From: Synaphobranchus kaupii
Lineage: Eukaryota > Chordata > Actinopteri > Anguilliformes > Synaphobranchidae
Assembly: GCA_029718625.1 (NCBI GenBank)
Contig: CM056389.1
Coordinates: 16,668,296-16,732,295, forward strand
DNA length: 64,000 nt
Direction: 5' to 3'
In this document: positions 47,001 through 64,000 of the stretch, in pieces
How positions within the stretch are numbered: position 1 is the first letter of the stretch
How the letters are laid out: each line of letters starts with the position of its first letter
Made by a program: the position numbers and the translations under genes
Notes under the pieces: model-generated
What the model was told of the DNA's origin: nothing
The model's input: only the letters and a program-made list of their open reading frames with translations
The model's database searches: none

Positions 47001-50000
47001 CACACATATCCTGTTGTTTTAGGATTTAAACACACGCACACATACATGTTGTTTTAGGATTTAAACACACGCACACATACATGTTGTTTTAGGATTTAAA
47101 CACACGCACACATACATGTTGTTTTAGGATTTAAACACACACGCACACATACATGTTGTTTTAGGATTTAAACACACGCACACATACATGTTGTTTTAGG
47201 ATTTAAACACACGCACACATACATGTTGTTTTAGGATTTAAAACCACACGCACACATACATGTTGTTTTTAGGATTTAAACACACACGCACATACATGTT
47301 GTTTTAGGTGCACACACATTTGGAGAGTTCCAGAACTGCATGCACAGGCCTATATGTACCTGGGTAGAACTCAAGTGTAGTGAACAGATGTGCACATGTA
47401 TACCTGTAGACAGGTGGGGGGGGTATAGTGAATGGGTGTGCACATATGTACCTGTCGACAGCTGAGGGGTGTGTATACCTATAGACAGGTGAGGGGGGGG
47501 GGGGGGGTGTGCTTATGTACCTGTAGACAGCTGAGGGGTGTGTATACCTATAGACAGGTGAGGGGGGGTGTGCTTATGTACCTGTAGACAGGTGAGGGGT
47601 GTGTATACCTATAGACAGGTGAGAGGGTGTTTACCTGTAGGCAGGTGAGGGGGGTGTGTGCTTATGTACCTGTAGACAGGTGAGGGGTGTGTATACCTAT
47701 AGACAGCTGAGGGGTGTGTATACCTATACGACAGGTGAGAGGGTGTTTACCTGTAGGCAGGTGAGGGGGGTGTGCTTATGTACCTGTAGACAGGTGAGGG
47801 GTGTGTATACCTATAGACAGGTGAGAGGGTGTTTACCTGTAGGCAGGTGAGGGGGGGTGTGCTTATGTACCTGTAGACAGGTGAGGAGGCAGGGGGTTCA
47901 TCTCCTTGTCCACCATCTTCTGGTGCAGCGCTCTGAGACTGAAGGGGTCCACGGTGAAGGGAAGGGTACCGGTCAGCATGGCGTACATGTTCACTCCCTC
48001 TGCACACGCACACACACACAAAGAGAGCAAAAAAGGCCCAGGTTAAACTTTACCACAGTGGGACAACACACCACATTGTCAATCAAAATGTTAAACCTTC
48101 AATTCCATGTGAAAATTGTGGTCTTAAAACAACAGTATGTGATTTTGTGGCCTCTGCTTCGGTTTCTTGTGTTCCATGATGTCTGTACCTCTTCACTTCT
48201 GCTGCTCTCTCCATTATTTATCTATTAAGCAGAATTTCTACCTTCTATCCTAAGTCTCACTGGATCAGTGCGGTGTGAGTTAAAACGGCAACATTCAAAA
48301 GCAGCAGCACAACAGTGCCGATTACAGATGATGTCATAGAAACACAAACACTGCCTGAATGACCCTAAACAGAAACCTGAAGGAAAAACATCTCCCTGGT
48401 ATGACAGCCACATAGTTACACACATTACACTCAGGAATTTATCATACCCTCCTATCCAGAGCCAGTTACACAGCTTCCATTATTTACACACAGGTCATTT
48501 ATACACTGGATCAATTCAGGTTAAGTAACTTTCTCAAGGGTTCAACAGCAGTTACTTAACCATTACACAACACCGTCCTGGCGTGGCCTTGCGTTGGGAG
48601 TAAATGAGGACACTCACATGGACCACACGTCCACTTTCGGCCCGTACTTCTTCCTGGATAAGAGTTCTGGGGCAGCGTAGGCCGGACTCCCGCATTGCGT
48701 GCTGAATGGGTCCGAGTATCCCAGAATCCCCGCGCAGTTGCTCAGGCCAAAGTCTGGAAGAGAGGGGAGAGCTGGGTAAACTAGGGCGTCTGGGGGGGGG
48801 GGGGGGGGTGGGGGGCTGTTAGCGTCCCAATGTGACACCCCCCTCACAAGCTTCTTCAACGAGGGTGCGAAGCGCTTCAGTTAAACACTGAAACTGTTTG
48901 CCACACTTAACACCGGCCCATAAATAAGGCCGTTATGTGCTCTGATTGCTTTACACAAAGGCGAGAGGTTATTTAGCATTAATGAGATACTCACCGGGCA
49001 CATGACCACGTGTACAAATGCATCTCCTCTCTGTCACAGATAATGGACTCTATAGTGACAGCTACAATTTCAAATGTGAGGCTAACTGTCAAAATCATCG
49101 CCAGTGTTTCAATGATCTTTCGGATAAGAAGCAGTACCCTGACAAAACATAGGATTCTCACACACCAGCGCCAAGAAATGAGTGTTGTGAACAGGTGCTG
49201 AATTACCTATGAGCTTAATGTTGTCATTTTCGTCCAGCAGAAGGTTTTCAATCTTCAAGTCTCTGCAAGGAAAGATTCACAGGTAAATATGGAGCAGGAT
49301 TCACAGGTAAATTAAATCTCGTAAAGATGGAGCAGGCAATGAAAGGCCTCAGTCGAGACGGCAGAGCCATTTACAAACCCTGAGCTAACTTACTGCTAAT
49401 TAAGTTTTTTATTTATTTTTAACTGCAAAGTCTTCACAATGGCCAACTTTGAGAACTGCTTTTATTGTTACACATTGGAATAAGAGGATCACCTCGGCCA
49501 TTAAGTCTCAGAAGTTAAGAACAAATACTTATAGATATTCACATTTAACTTTCCGTTTGACAGAGAAGGATATTCACTTGCAGGCTAGAACAGACTAAAC
49601 AGCAGCAGCATCTTGGAAAACAGGAAAAGTGGTCACTACCGGTGTCCTTAAAAGAGTGGACCCGATTGATGCCGAATATAAAACGAGCCGCCGTTTCCCA
49701 AACGGGGCAGAGCGGAACGTATGAACCGTTTTTTTTTTCCTGCACGTCACACAGAGAGCACGTTGTCTCCTGTCACGAGGATTCACAAGGGCCAGCCTGT
49801 CCAGTCCAGCGCAGGAACATTGAGCGATTCACCACCGGGTCGGGTGACTCATCCCTTTACCGGGAAGCGCTCTCTCCGCATCCAAAAAAACCCCCAGAGC
49901 TTCTACAGACACGCCGCTGCTTCTCACGGGCCGGCCTGTTTCACCCCTGAAGGGGAAGGTGCAGGGAGTACTGTCGGCTACGTTGGCACTCGCGCGATCC

Positions 50001-50865
50001 GCATCTCAATTACACCAGCGGGGAAAGCTGCAGTTGTGTGCCGTGTCTAACGCACGTACGCGCGTATTCCGGGAGTACGCGCACGCCCACGGGTGTGCGC
50101 GTGCGAGGGAGAGATACGGAGAGAGCCTCACCTGTGGACCACGCCCGCCCGGTGCAGGTGCTCCACAGCCATGACGAGCTGCCGGACGTACTTCTGGGCC
50201 TCCTTCTCCTCCAGGCGCTTCTTCTCGTAGATTCGGTTCATGAGGTTGCCCCCGGGGCACAGCTCCATCACCAGGTAGTAGCTGTTCTCCGTCTCCAGCA
50301 CGTCCAGCAGCTGCGTGATGTTGGGGTGGCGGATCATCTGCTGGATCTGGCCCTCCCGCCGGAGGTTCTTCGTCACGTACGAGTCCTTCTTCGCCTTCCT
50401 CTTATCGATCACCTTCACCGCCACCTGAGAGAGAGAGGGAGAGAGCAGGTGGGGGAGGGGGAGAGAGAGGAGAATTGAGAAATAGTGAGAATGTGAGTCT
50501 AGACACTGAAGGGCCGAGATTATGGTAATGTGCCGTCCCAACTGCCATTCAAGAGCTGAGATTATGGTAATGAACAAACTGTCAGTTGTCTTATATTTTT
50601 ACTTTTTTTTTTTTTACTTCTTTTTCATTGAAAATGTAACGGCACACAAATTTGCTGGTGATTAAATTTAAAAGAAAGAACTCCCTGTGCTTAACGATGT
50701 GTGTTCACGGCCCAGTCAAGGCGAACAGGTGAGATGGACACACAGTCGTGCATATTAAGCTCCTGAACCCTCATTTCACAGTTGCTTTGAGAAGCCCCCA
50801 GCAGGCAGCCAGGCAAGGCGAGACCGTTAACGTCAGCGGGCCAATTGGGATGAAGGGTGTGTGTG

Positions 50866-50903
<38 letters not shown>

Positions 50904-53540
50904 ACTGCGTGGGGTGAGACAATCAACTGTTCTGAAGCAAACTGACTTCACAGCCAGCGAAACCCCAAATGGCCTGTTAGCTCACCCCATTTGTCACACA
51001 CTATAAAGGGTGGAGCAGAACAATGGCACCAAATGCAAGAATCCAAATCAGCTGCAAAAGGAGACCAACTAAAGTCTCTCATTTGCCATTATTATTATTA
51101 TTATTATTATCATTTAAAAAGACTTTAAAAAAGCACTTTTATAAAACAGCTCTACCACAGTTTATGATATGCCACTGTGGCAAACACCATTAGGTCATCT
51201 CTTTGTCTCAAATCAAAGCTATTAAGAATTCTGCTACCGTCGGCTCCTGGCAACATTCCGACTTCATTAATTTAAAAACTGGCATGACTTCACCGTGTAC
51301 GCGGAACGCACTCGCTCGAGTGTGACCTTGGCGGAGTCTGCCGTGCAAAATAAGATGACATTTTTTATTTTTTACTTTGACTTAACAAAAATCAAGCCAA
51401 ACCACATTTTCCAGAAGAGATTAGAAGGTGCAGTTATTCCTCTGCTATTAAATATTTCCCGCCGAGTCTGTGATGGTGGCCTGAAAAACACCATTAATTA
51501 GTCTACGCCACCTTGGTCAGACCCCTCCTTTCTACAGACTGCTCGTAATCACCATCTGCAAAGAGGTCAGTGGGCAAATGGTCATGCACCTCCATTTGAG
51601 TAAATAATTGCATCAGTTACATTAACCAAGAGTCTTTTTTTTCGAGGAAGGGGGGACAGACGAGACCCCAGACCCTCCCCATTTCCAGGAGTCACCACAG
51701 ATACCAATATCACATCCTGGTATCTTAGCTGTCGCTACAGATATCCCTGTTTTTCCTGCCTCAGTCGACATGGAAAAGGGGGTCTGGGGGTGGCGCTGTG
51801 AAGGCGGGGAGGGGGGCGTTCTGTCTGACTGACGCCGTGTTTATCTTACCCCGCAGACAAAGAGCCGGGGAGAAAACTGGGTTAGACATGTTCACAGACC
51901 CAAGGAACATGTGCTACACTACCACCCAACCCCCTCCCCCACTCGCCGTTCCTGGTGATGTGAGGTTAAACCTTTTTGGGCTGAGAGAGAGAGAGAGAGA
52001 GAGACAGAGAGAGAGAGAGTGAAAACATGACAATGAGGCGCTTTCTGATTTCTGGGGTTTGCATCATCCTGAGAAGGGTGCCTACTTTCTCCCTAGCAAT
52101 AGTGAGCGATTCCCCTTTTTTAATTGATTGTGGTGGTGGTGATACTGATGAGTGTATTGGGGAGGGGGGTGGGGGGGGGGGGGGGGGTCTAATCCTTCAT
52201 ATGCTAAATAGGAATTCCAGGTCACACACACAAAAAAAGAAAGAAAGAACAAAAAAAAAACACAAGTGCTTGTTTTCCCATATGCTAATGAATGGAGCCA
52301 CGGATCCCCAGCACAAAAGCAGACAGACAGCGTCCAATAGCAGAGCACATCAAACTGCGGGCTCGACCAATGGGAGCTAGAGACAACGGCTGGCGGTTCT
52401 CATTCCTCGTTAAAGATTTCCGCGGAGGTCAATATCTGTGCAGCACGCGCACAAAGACCATGAATAAATGCATCGGGTCTTAGATTCCTGGGTGTGATGA
52501 AGGAGTGTCTGTTGTCTCGAATTTGCAGTGAAGGAACCCTGGTGCGGTCGGTACACAGTATACAGTAGGAAGAGTAGGCTAACAGTCTTCCTAGAAACTC
52601 AAATATTGACCATGCAGTAACCCATACCTGGGTGTAATGCGCATTACAGAACCATCAACGCGATATAATATGCTTTCATTGAGAAGTTTTTTCTGTTACT
52701 ATATCCCGATTTGTCACTTTCTCTGGGGTAGGCTAATCTGTTATTAATTCAGATGACTCAATAAGCTCCCGATTGTCTCTGTTACCTAATAGTCCAGGAA
52801 GGTGTGACTGGTCAAGGATTGCGTTGTCCTCATCACAAATTGGCTGCTTCTGAACAGCACCCTTTTTTAAAAATACATTTTTTCCACTTGTACAGTGGTG
52901 AAACACTCGGAATCAAGTTTGTTGAATGGAATTACTTAAGTACAAACAACAATGTAGGAAATCATACGAATTAACTGTAGTCTTCATCTTCATTCATACA
53001 CACACATTAGGCTATTAAAATGTCACCTCAGAATAATTTTACAACAGAATTTTTTTTTAAAACACGCATAAATCCAATCGGCAGAATCACATCATGAACC
53101 TATGTCCCCTTTGTCAGTTACTGCAAGTCTTTATATATAAATGTAGTTTTAAAAAAATCTGCAACAACTTTTTCAACAACTTTTGCAACAAGCTTGTTCC
53201 ACAAGTGCCAGCGAGGACACAGGCGGATAACATTAGATGCTCAACACGAAAAAGTGAGCTTCTCCTCCATGTACCCTCGTAGCTGCGGATTGAACAGACA
53301 TACCTTTTCCCCGGTCATTGCGTGAAGACCCTCGCGAACTTTGGCGAACGAGCCCTCTCCAAGCTTCCTTCCAATAAGATAATTCCCAACCCTTTTGGTG
53401 TGGTAAAAATTGCGAAGTATGTCCCCCGATGTGGAGCCATTCAGGGGCGGTGGGGCTACGTTTTCTGCGACGCAAGCTGTTGGTTTAAACCCAAAAAGTC
53501 GAGTACCGTCAATTACCATCTCTTTGTCAGCTGCAGGCAT
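41034..53540 (-). CDS. hunk: Hormonally up-regulated Neu-associated kinase (SNF1/AMPK-related)
   Basis: Serine/threonine kinase. Exons 5' to 3': 53540-53304, 50424-50132, 49262-49207, 48753-48618, 47999-47871, 45095-44969, 44567-44399, 43132-42979, 41698-41034; about 654 aa. Kinase marks in order: [15 protein letters not shown] glycine loop, VAVKVIDK catalytic Lys, RRAGVVHRD-type [11 protein letters not shown] loop, [21 protein letters not shown] activation end, DVWSM and [20 protein letters not shown]-specific region follows ([24 protein letters not shown]), then a Pro/Ser-rich tail ending [12 protein letters not shown] and KTLC, as in human. Exon sum is one base over a multiple of three: exon 4 to 5 is out of frame with canonical sites (see findings). 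C-terminal part is shorter than the human 714 aa. A minisatellite overlaps the exon 5 donor. Confidence 0.93.
43289..43831 (+). mobile_element. Internally deleted Tc1-like element, family D copy 1
   Basis: 543 bp with inverted ends CACTGCCTGGCCAAAAAAAA and complement TTTTTTTTTGGCCGGGCAGTG, flanked by TA. The interior is the C-terminal half of a Tc1 transposase in decayed frame (GGSVMI, NNAKIHR, then [13 protein letters not shown]), so the DNA-binding domain and first catalytic Asp are gone. It lies in HUNK intron 7. Confidence 0.92.
44118..44314. mobile_element. Palindromic fish MITE
   Basis: Left AGCAGTGGTCCCCAACCCTG and right CAGGGTCAGGGACCGCTGG are inverted; inner GGAGATCTACCGTCCAGCAG pairs with CTGCAGGATGGTAGATCTCC. 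HUNK intron 7, just after exon 7 donor side. Confidence 0.85.
46690..47310. repeat. 34-36 bp minisatellite, about 17 copies
   Basis: Unit core TGTTGTTTTAGGATTTAAAC then ACACGCACACATACA; unit length varies by small CA-number changes. It lies in HUNK intron 5 directly beside the second minisatellite at 47,380. Regular spacing is that of a tandem repeat, with no spacer diversity. Confidence 0.95.
47380..47885. repeat. Minisatellite overlapping the HUNK exon 5 splice donor
   Basis: Variable 30-50 bp units with core GTACCTGTAGACAGGTGAGG, or the variant GTATACCTATAGACAGGTGA, fill HUNK intron 5 up to and into the 3' end of exon 5 (47,871 on). On the coding strand the exon end TCACCTGTCTACAG followed by GTACAT is itself one unit, so donor-like CTACAG/GTA junctions are repeated about a dozen times. 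Contains G runs at 47,493-47,505. Confidence 0.93.
48435..48570. repeat. Decayed retroposon-like fragment
   Basis: CTATCCAGAGCCAGTTACAC followed by AAGTAACTTTCTCAAGGGTT resembles a common fish dispersed repeat. HUNK intron 4. Confidence 0.55.
52160..52187. repeat. G homopolymer-rich tract
   Basis: Long G run in HUNK intron 1. Similar G or C runs occur at 13,331-13,346, 21,217-21,232, 27,003-27,020, 37,020-37,028 and 48,792-48,809; copy length at these sites is likely unreliable in the assembly. Confidence 0.8.
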
Positions 53541-55433
53541 CCCGATACCTTCCGACTCCGTACAGTTTGCGACTGTGATAGTGCGTAGAACTGAGAAAAG
53601 TGCTGGCCAGCAGCTCGTTCTGTGTGCGCTGAAACGGGACCAGTCCTGTCAGTACTGGACATCTGAAGCAAAGTCCCCCTCTATATGAAACCAACGACTA
53701 ATTCAGTATTAACGCACAGCGCAACATATGCCACCTGTTCGGTGTGAGCTTCTGATTCAACTGTACGCGCAACTCTCCAAGCTTTAGTGTTACGCAACTG
53801 TAGCATTCGTGGCTGAAACGGACTGTGGACAAAACGGTAGTTCTATTTGTACATAAAAACTGCCTTTAAATATAATGAATATAATTCCTTATGCTTCAGT
53901 TATTATAACAGTCCAGACTAACGCGATGTACTAAAAAACACACGTGAAGACTTTTCTTAACGCATCACTGCTGGTGCTCAGCACTGTAGGCTACTCGCAG
54001 TTGAAAGAAGTGATCTGTTTCGCGGCACTGACTGCACTGTAAAGCAAGGGTTTCTAGTTTGAAGCGTAAAGCTCCACCTCACTGCAGGGTTGCGATAGGG
54101 TGTAATCTGAATACAGACTTCAACGGGAGCAAATGTGCTCCGCACCCCGAGCTTGTAAATCACCGAAGCACCGCCTCCAACCCCTCCAGATCAGCTCAGC
54201 AACAGCAAAGACAACAATGAGAAGCCACATTACGATGGAAACTTTCCTCTTCATCCTCAGTGACTTCTGACATGTCATGATCCCGAGGATCAGACACTAT
54301 ATTTGTTCTGTCTGTTCTTGACCAGCTCCTTAATAGCTGATTTACGTGATAAATAGACCTTACCTAGCCTATGTGGTAAACTCTTACCTTTAGATAACCC
54401 CAGACGTCATACAATAGGATGCTTAGCCTTAGAAACATTTATTTTTTGTAATATACTTAAATTAGGCATGTTATTATGGAATCTTATCACATGTCGGTTA
54501 CAGGTGGTTGCACAATTTAGGTGTTATAGCTATAATTTATATAATGTTAAGTGTCTATATTATTGTCAACATTTGAACACTTAAATACATAAATTAAAAC
54601 AATAAATTTAAGTCACTTATCCCCTAAGGTGCCACGTGGCTCTGCAGTTCATTGGCAGATAACATTGGTTTGGCTGCTTCATAAAGTGTGAAATTGCTAC
54701 AGTAACATCGGCGGTGAGAATAGAACCTCCTACGGGGAAATATTCTCCTCCACATAACAACAATCAATACTGGAATGATAGCAATAGACAATGGTCACAG
54801 CTCCTGAAATGTGCATTTTTAAAACACGGGCGTTGCAACGTGTGCGATCGATCAATGCAATTGCCAGCTGACCAGCCAGGGCATTAAGATTACACAAATA
54901 ATTAACAAGAGTGAACCTTTTTACTGTTGTTTGCGGTTGGGGGAGGGAGACGTGGGAGGTGGGCTACTGTATAGCTATCTGGCCGTGCCCTTTTCATTGT
55001 CCTTATACAGACTACTGATGAGTTCTACATATATCCCGCAGTGAGGTAATTAACATTCTTTTCACTGCTTTCTTGAGGCGGTCTATAGGCCTACTATTTA
55101 GATTTTTTTGTATGCACTCACGATTTTCTTTCGTACTAAATGACATATACCTAAATTGTTTAGGTATGTGTAAACAGCTTGTACAAGGTGGATATGGAAC
55201 TGTCAAAACAGGGAACGACACACCACCTAGTGGCCCTTCTTTAAAATGCAAGCACAGTTATCAACAAACTGTTGAGTGTTCAGATAATTTTGGTTAAAAC
55301 GGAAATGTTGCCAAGTACGTTGCGCACAATTAACACTTGCTATTATTTGGATGATTTATATATATTTTTTCTCTCATGCACTATACTATATTTAATTTTT
55401 ATATTCATGAACTTTCAAATGACTGCATTAATA

Positions 55434-55976
55434 CACTGCCCGGCCAAAAGAAAAGTCGCCATTGCACCCGTCATGCATAGTGCCCACTGTACAAGCCTCT
55501 GGAGGCAGTGTTATGATCTGGGGTTGCTTCAGTTGGTCAGGTCTAGGCTCAGCAACATTATGCAGCAATAAAATGAAGTCAGCGAAGTACCTGAATGTAC
55601 TGAATGACCAGGTTATCCCATCAATGGGCGTATGCCAGGATGACAATGCCAAGATTCATTGGGCTCAAATTGTGAAAGAGTGGTTCAGGGAGCATAAGGA
55701 ATCATTTTCACACATGAATTAGCCACCAGATTCCTGACCTTAACCCAATTGAAAGTCTTTGGGATGTGCTGGAGAACACTTTACGGAGTGGTTTGACTCT
55801 CCCGTCGTCAATACAAGATCTCAGCCAAAAACTTATGCTACTCTGGATGGAAATAAATGTTGTGACATTGCATAAGGTTGTCGATACAATGCCACAACAA
55901 ATGCGTGCCGTAATCAAAGCTAAAGGCAGTCCAACTAAATATTAGAGTGTGCGACTTTTTTTTTGGCCGGGCAGTG
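55434..55976 (+). mobile_element. Internally deleted Tc1-like element, family D copy 2
   Basis: Same structure and exactly the same 543-bp length as the copy at 43,289. Ends CACTGCCCGGCCAAAAGAAA and complement, flanked by TA. A longer readable frame remains: [36 protein letters not shown] and the [12 protein letters not shown] stretch before a stop, which is the middle of a Tc1 transposase including the second catalytic Asp region. Confidence 0.93.
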
Positions 55977-56041
55977 TATGTAATAAATATAACCTAAAAT
56001 GGTGTATTCTTCTGTTAAAAATAACTGACACCGCCTAAATG

Positions 56042-56042
<1 letters not shown>

Positions 56043-56096
<54 letters not shown>
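56043..56096. repeat. (TA)n microsatellite
   Basis: Pure TA repeat directly next to the family A terminal sequence, which inserts at TA. Confidence 0.95.
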
Positions 56097-56097
<1 letters not shown>

Positions 56098-56300
56098 CAC
56101 CATAATTCATTGGACAGTGACACATTTTTTGTTATTTTGGTTCTGTATTCTAGCACTTTGAGTTTGAAAGGATACAATGACCATGAGGTGCAGACTGTCA
56201 GGGTATTTACATCCATATCAGATGAACTGTTTAGAAATTATAAAACCTTTTGTACATAACCCCCCCCCATTTTCGGGCATCAAAATATATTGGACAGTTT
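56096..56300. mobile_element. Family A fragment, copy A5
   Basis: Left end CACCATAATTCATTGGACAG after the TA repeat, then GTTCTGTATTCTAGCACTTT; breaks off at TATTGGACAGTTTAAA, where Sleeping Beauty-like sequence begins. Same family junction partner as at 7,107 but a different breakpoint. Confidence 0.82.
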
Positions 56301-56550
56301 AAAATTTAAAGGCACAGTCAACTTAGTGTATGTAAACTTTTGACCCACTGGAATTGTGATATAGTGAATTAAAAGTGAAATAATCTGTCTGCAAACAATT
56401 GTTGGAAAAATTACTTGTGTCATGCACAAAGCAGATGTCCTAACTGATTTGCCAACACTATAGTTTGCTAACATGAAATCTGTGGAGTGGTTAAAAATGA
56501 GTTTTAATGACTTCAACCTAAGTGTATGTAAACTTCCGACTTCAACTGTA
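56301..56550. mobile_element. Sleeping Beauty-class inverted terminal repeat with both direct repeats (IR/DR)
   Basis: Reads inward-to-outward: TTTAAAGGCACAGTCAACTT, AGTGTATGTAAACTTTTGAC (inner direct repeat), GTGTCATGCACAAAGCAGAT, and the outer direct repeat CCTAAGTGTATGTAAACTTC ending CAACTGTA at the TA target. The structure of two direct repeats about 170 bp apart is that of Sleeping Beauty-like elements. No transposase accompanies it. Confidence 0.9.
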
Positions 56551-56933
56551 TCACACACAATATAACACGAAATGTATTTATTTATTTAGGACAGTTAAGG
56601 TAGGCTAACTGGTGCAATCTGGACTCACACATTTGCATTATTGGCCCAATTTGTGATTTCACTGGGAGAATATCTCAAAAAACAAAAGATTCAACAGAGT
56701 AACATCGCCAATGTTTACTGAAGGAAATTTCAGACAACAGCGCCATTCTGCGGAAATGTGTGAGATTGCAGCAATCCCATCCTGCTCCGCGCTCGGCTCC
56801 ATACCCGCCGACCGTCTGCTGCTTACTACTGCAGCCTGGAAGCGGACATGTTAGACCGGCCTATCCGGAGATAAACATCGCTCATATCAGAGTGCTGGAC
56901 GGTACAGAGGAAAAGTCGTAGAGACGGGAGACA

Positions 56934-63903
<6,970 letters not shown>

Positions 63904-64000
63904 GTAGGCCCCTCGCAGGTAACGGGGGCAGGGTCATGTGAATGGTTTTTACTGCACTGTAGGGTTGTACGGTATACTGATAATTCCGTATACCGTGGTA

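Larger units (their letters stand above)
53541..56933. other. HUNK-SCAF4 divergent intergenic region
   Basis: No gene recognised. Contents: HUNK 5' flank (53,541-about 54,250, moderately GC-rich), AT-rich unique sequence, transposon copy 55,434-55,976, (TA)n 56,043-56,096, family A fragment 56,096-56,300, Sleeping Beauty-like terminal repeat 56,301-56,550, and SCAF4 5' UTR/promoter from about 56,750. Confidence 0.6.

Noticed and set aside
46690..47310. Regular repeats resembling a CRISPR array
   Set aside because: Units are directly contiguous with no unique spacers, in a eukaryotic intron.

Overview
This is a stretch of a vertebrate nuclear genome, almost certainly a teleost fish. All genes have GT-AG introns, the proteins match vertebrate families closely, and the introns are packed with fish-type Tc1/mariner (Sleeping Beauty-class) transposon fragments, foldback elements, long (GT)n tracts and minisatellites. 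No bacterial operons, CRISPR arrays, tRNA or rRNA genes were seen. I worked gene structures out by hand from splice signals, phase continuity and recalled family sequences; no alignment was run.

Seven genes are supported. From left to right: the 3' end of SYNJ1 (synaptojanin-1, +, about 708-10,571); CFAP298 (+, coding 14,645-18,761, complete, 290 aa); EVA1C (-, 24,140-19,827, eight exons, 422 aa); MRAP (-, 33,290-32,554, 76 aa); MIS18A (+, 34,141-36,902, about 195 aa); an unrecognised two-exon small gene candidate (+, 38,520-39,402, 67 aa); HUNK kinase (-, 53,540-41,034, nine exons); and the 5' end of SCAF4 (+, from 56,934, running off the right edge inside or just after its CTD-interacting domain). 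This order is the human chromosome 21q22.1 block SOD1-SCAF4-HUNK-MIS18A-MRAP-URB1-EVA1C-CFAP298-SYNJ1 read backwards, with one difference: URB1 is not between MRAP and EVA1C, where there are 8.4 kb of repeats and unassigned sequence.

The genes do not form a pathway. They are conserved neighbours: synaptic vesicle recycling (SYNJ1), dynein arm assembly (CFAP298), a heparin/SLIT-binding membrane protein (EVA1C), ACTH receptor trafficking (MRAP), centromere CENP-A loading (MIS18A), a SNF1-type kinase (HUNK) and RNA polymerase II CTD-linked transcript termination (SCAF4). CFAP298 and EVA1C converge; MRAP and MIS18A diverge from a shared 0.85-kb interval; HUNK and SCAF4 also diverge, 3.4 kb apart.

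The most unusual features are tandem repeats that touch coding or splicing sequence: a 15-copy 24-bp repeat coding 8-residue units inside the SYNJ1 proline-rich domain; a minisatellite that has multiplied the HUNK exon 5 splice donor, each unit looking like an acceptor fused to a donor; and a repeat leading into SCAF4 exon 4. A perfectly uniform 15 x 39-bp array, near-perfect ~1-kb foldback elements, two equal-length internally deleted Tc1 copies and a Sleeping Beauty-like remnant with a lost start codon are also present. HUNK exons 4 and 5 do not join in frame with canonical splice sites, which points to a one-base insertion or assembly error.
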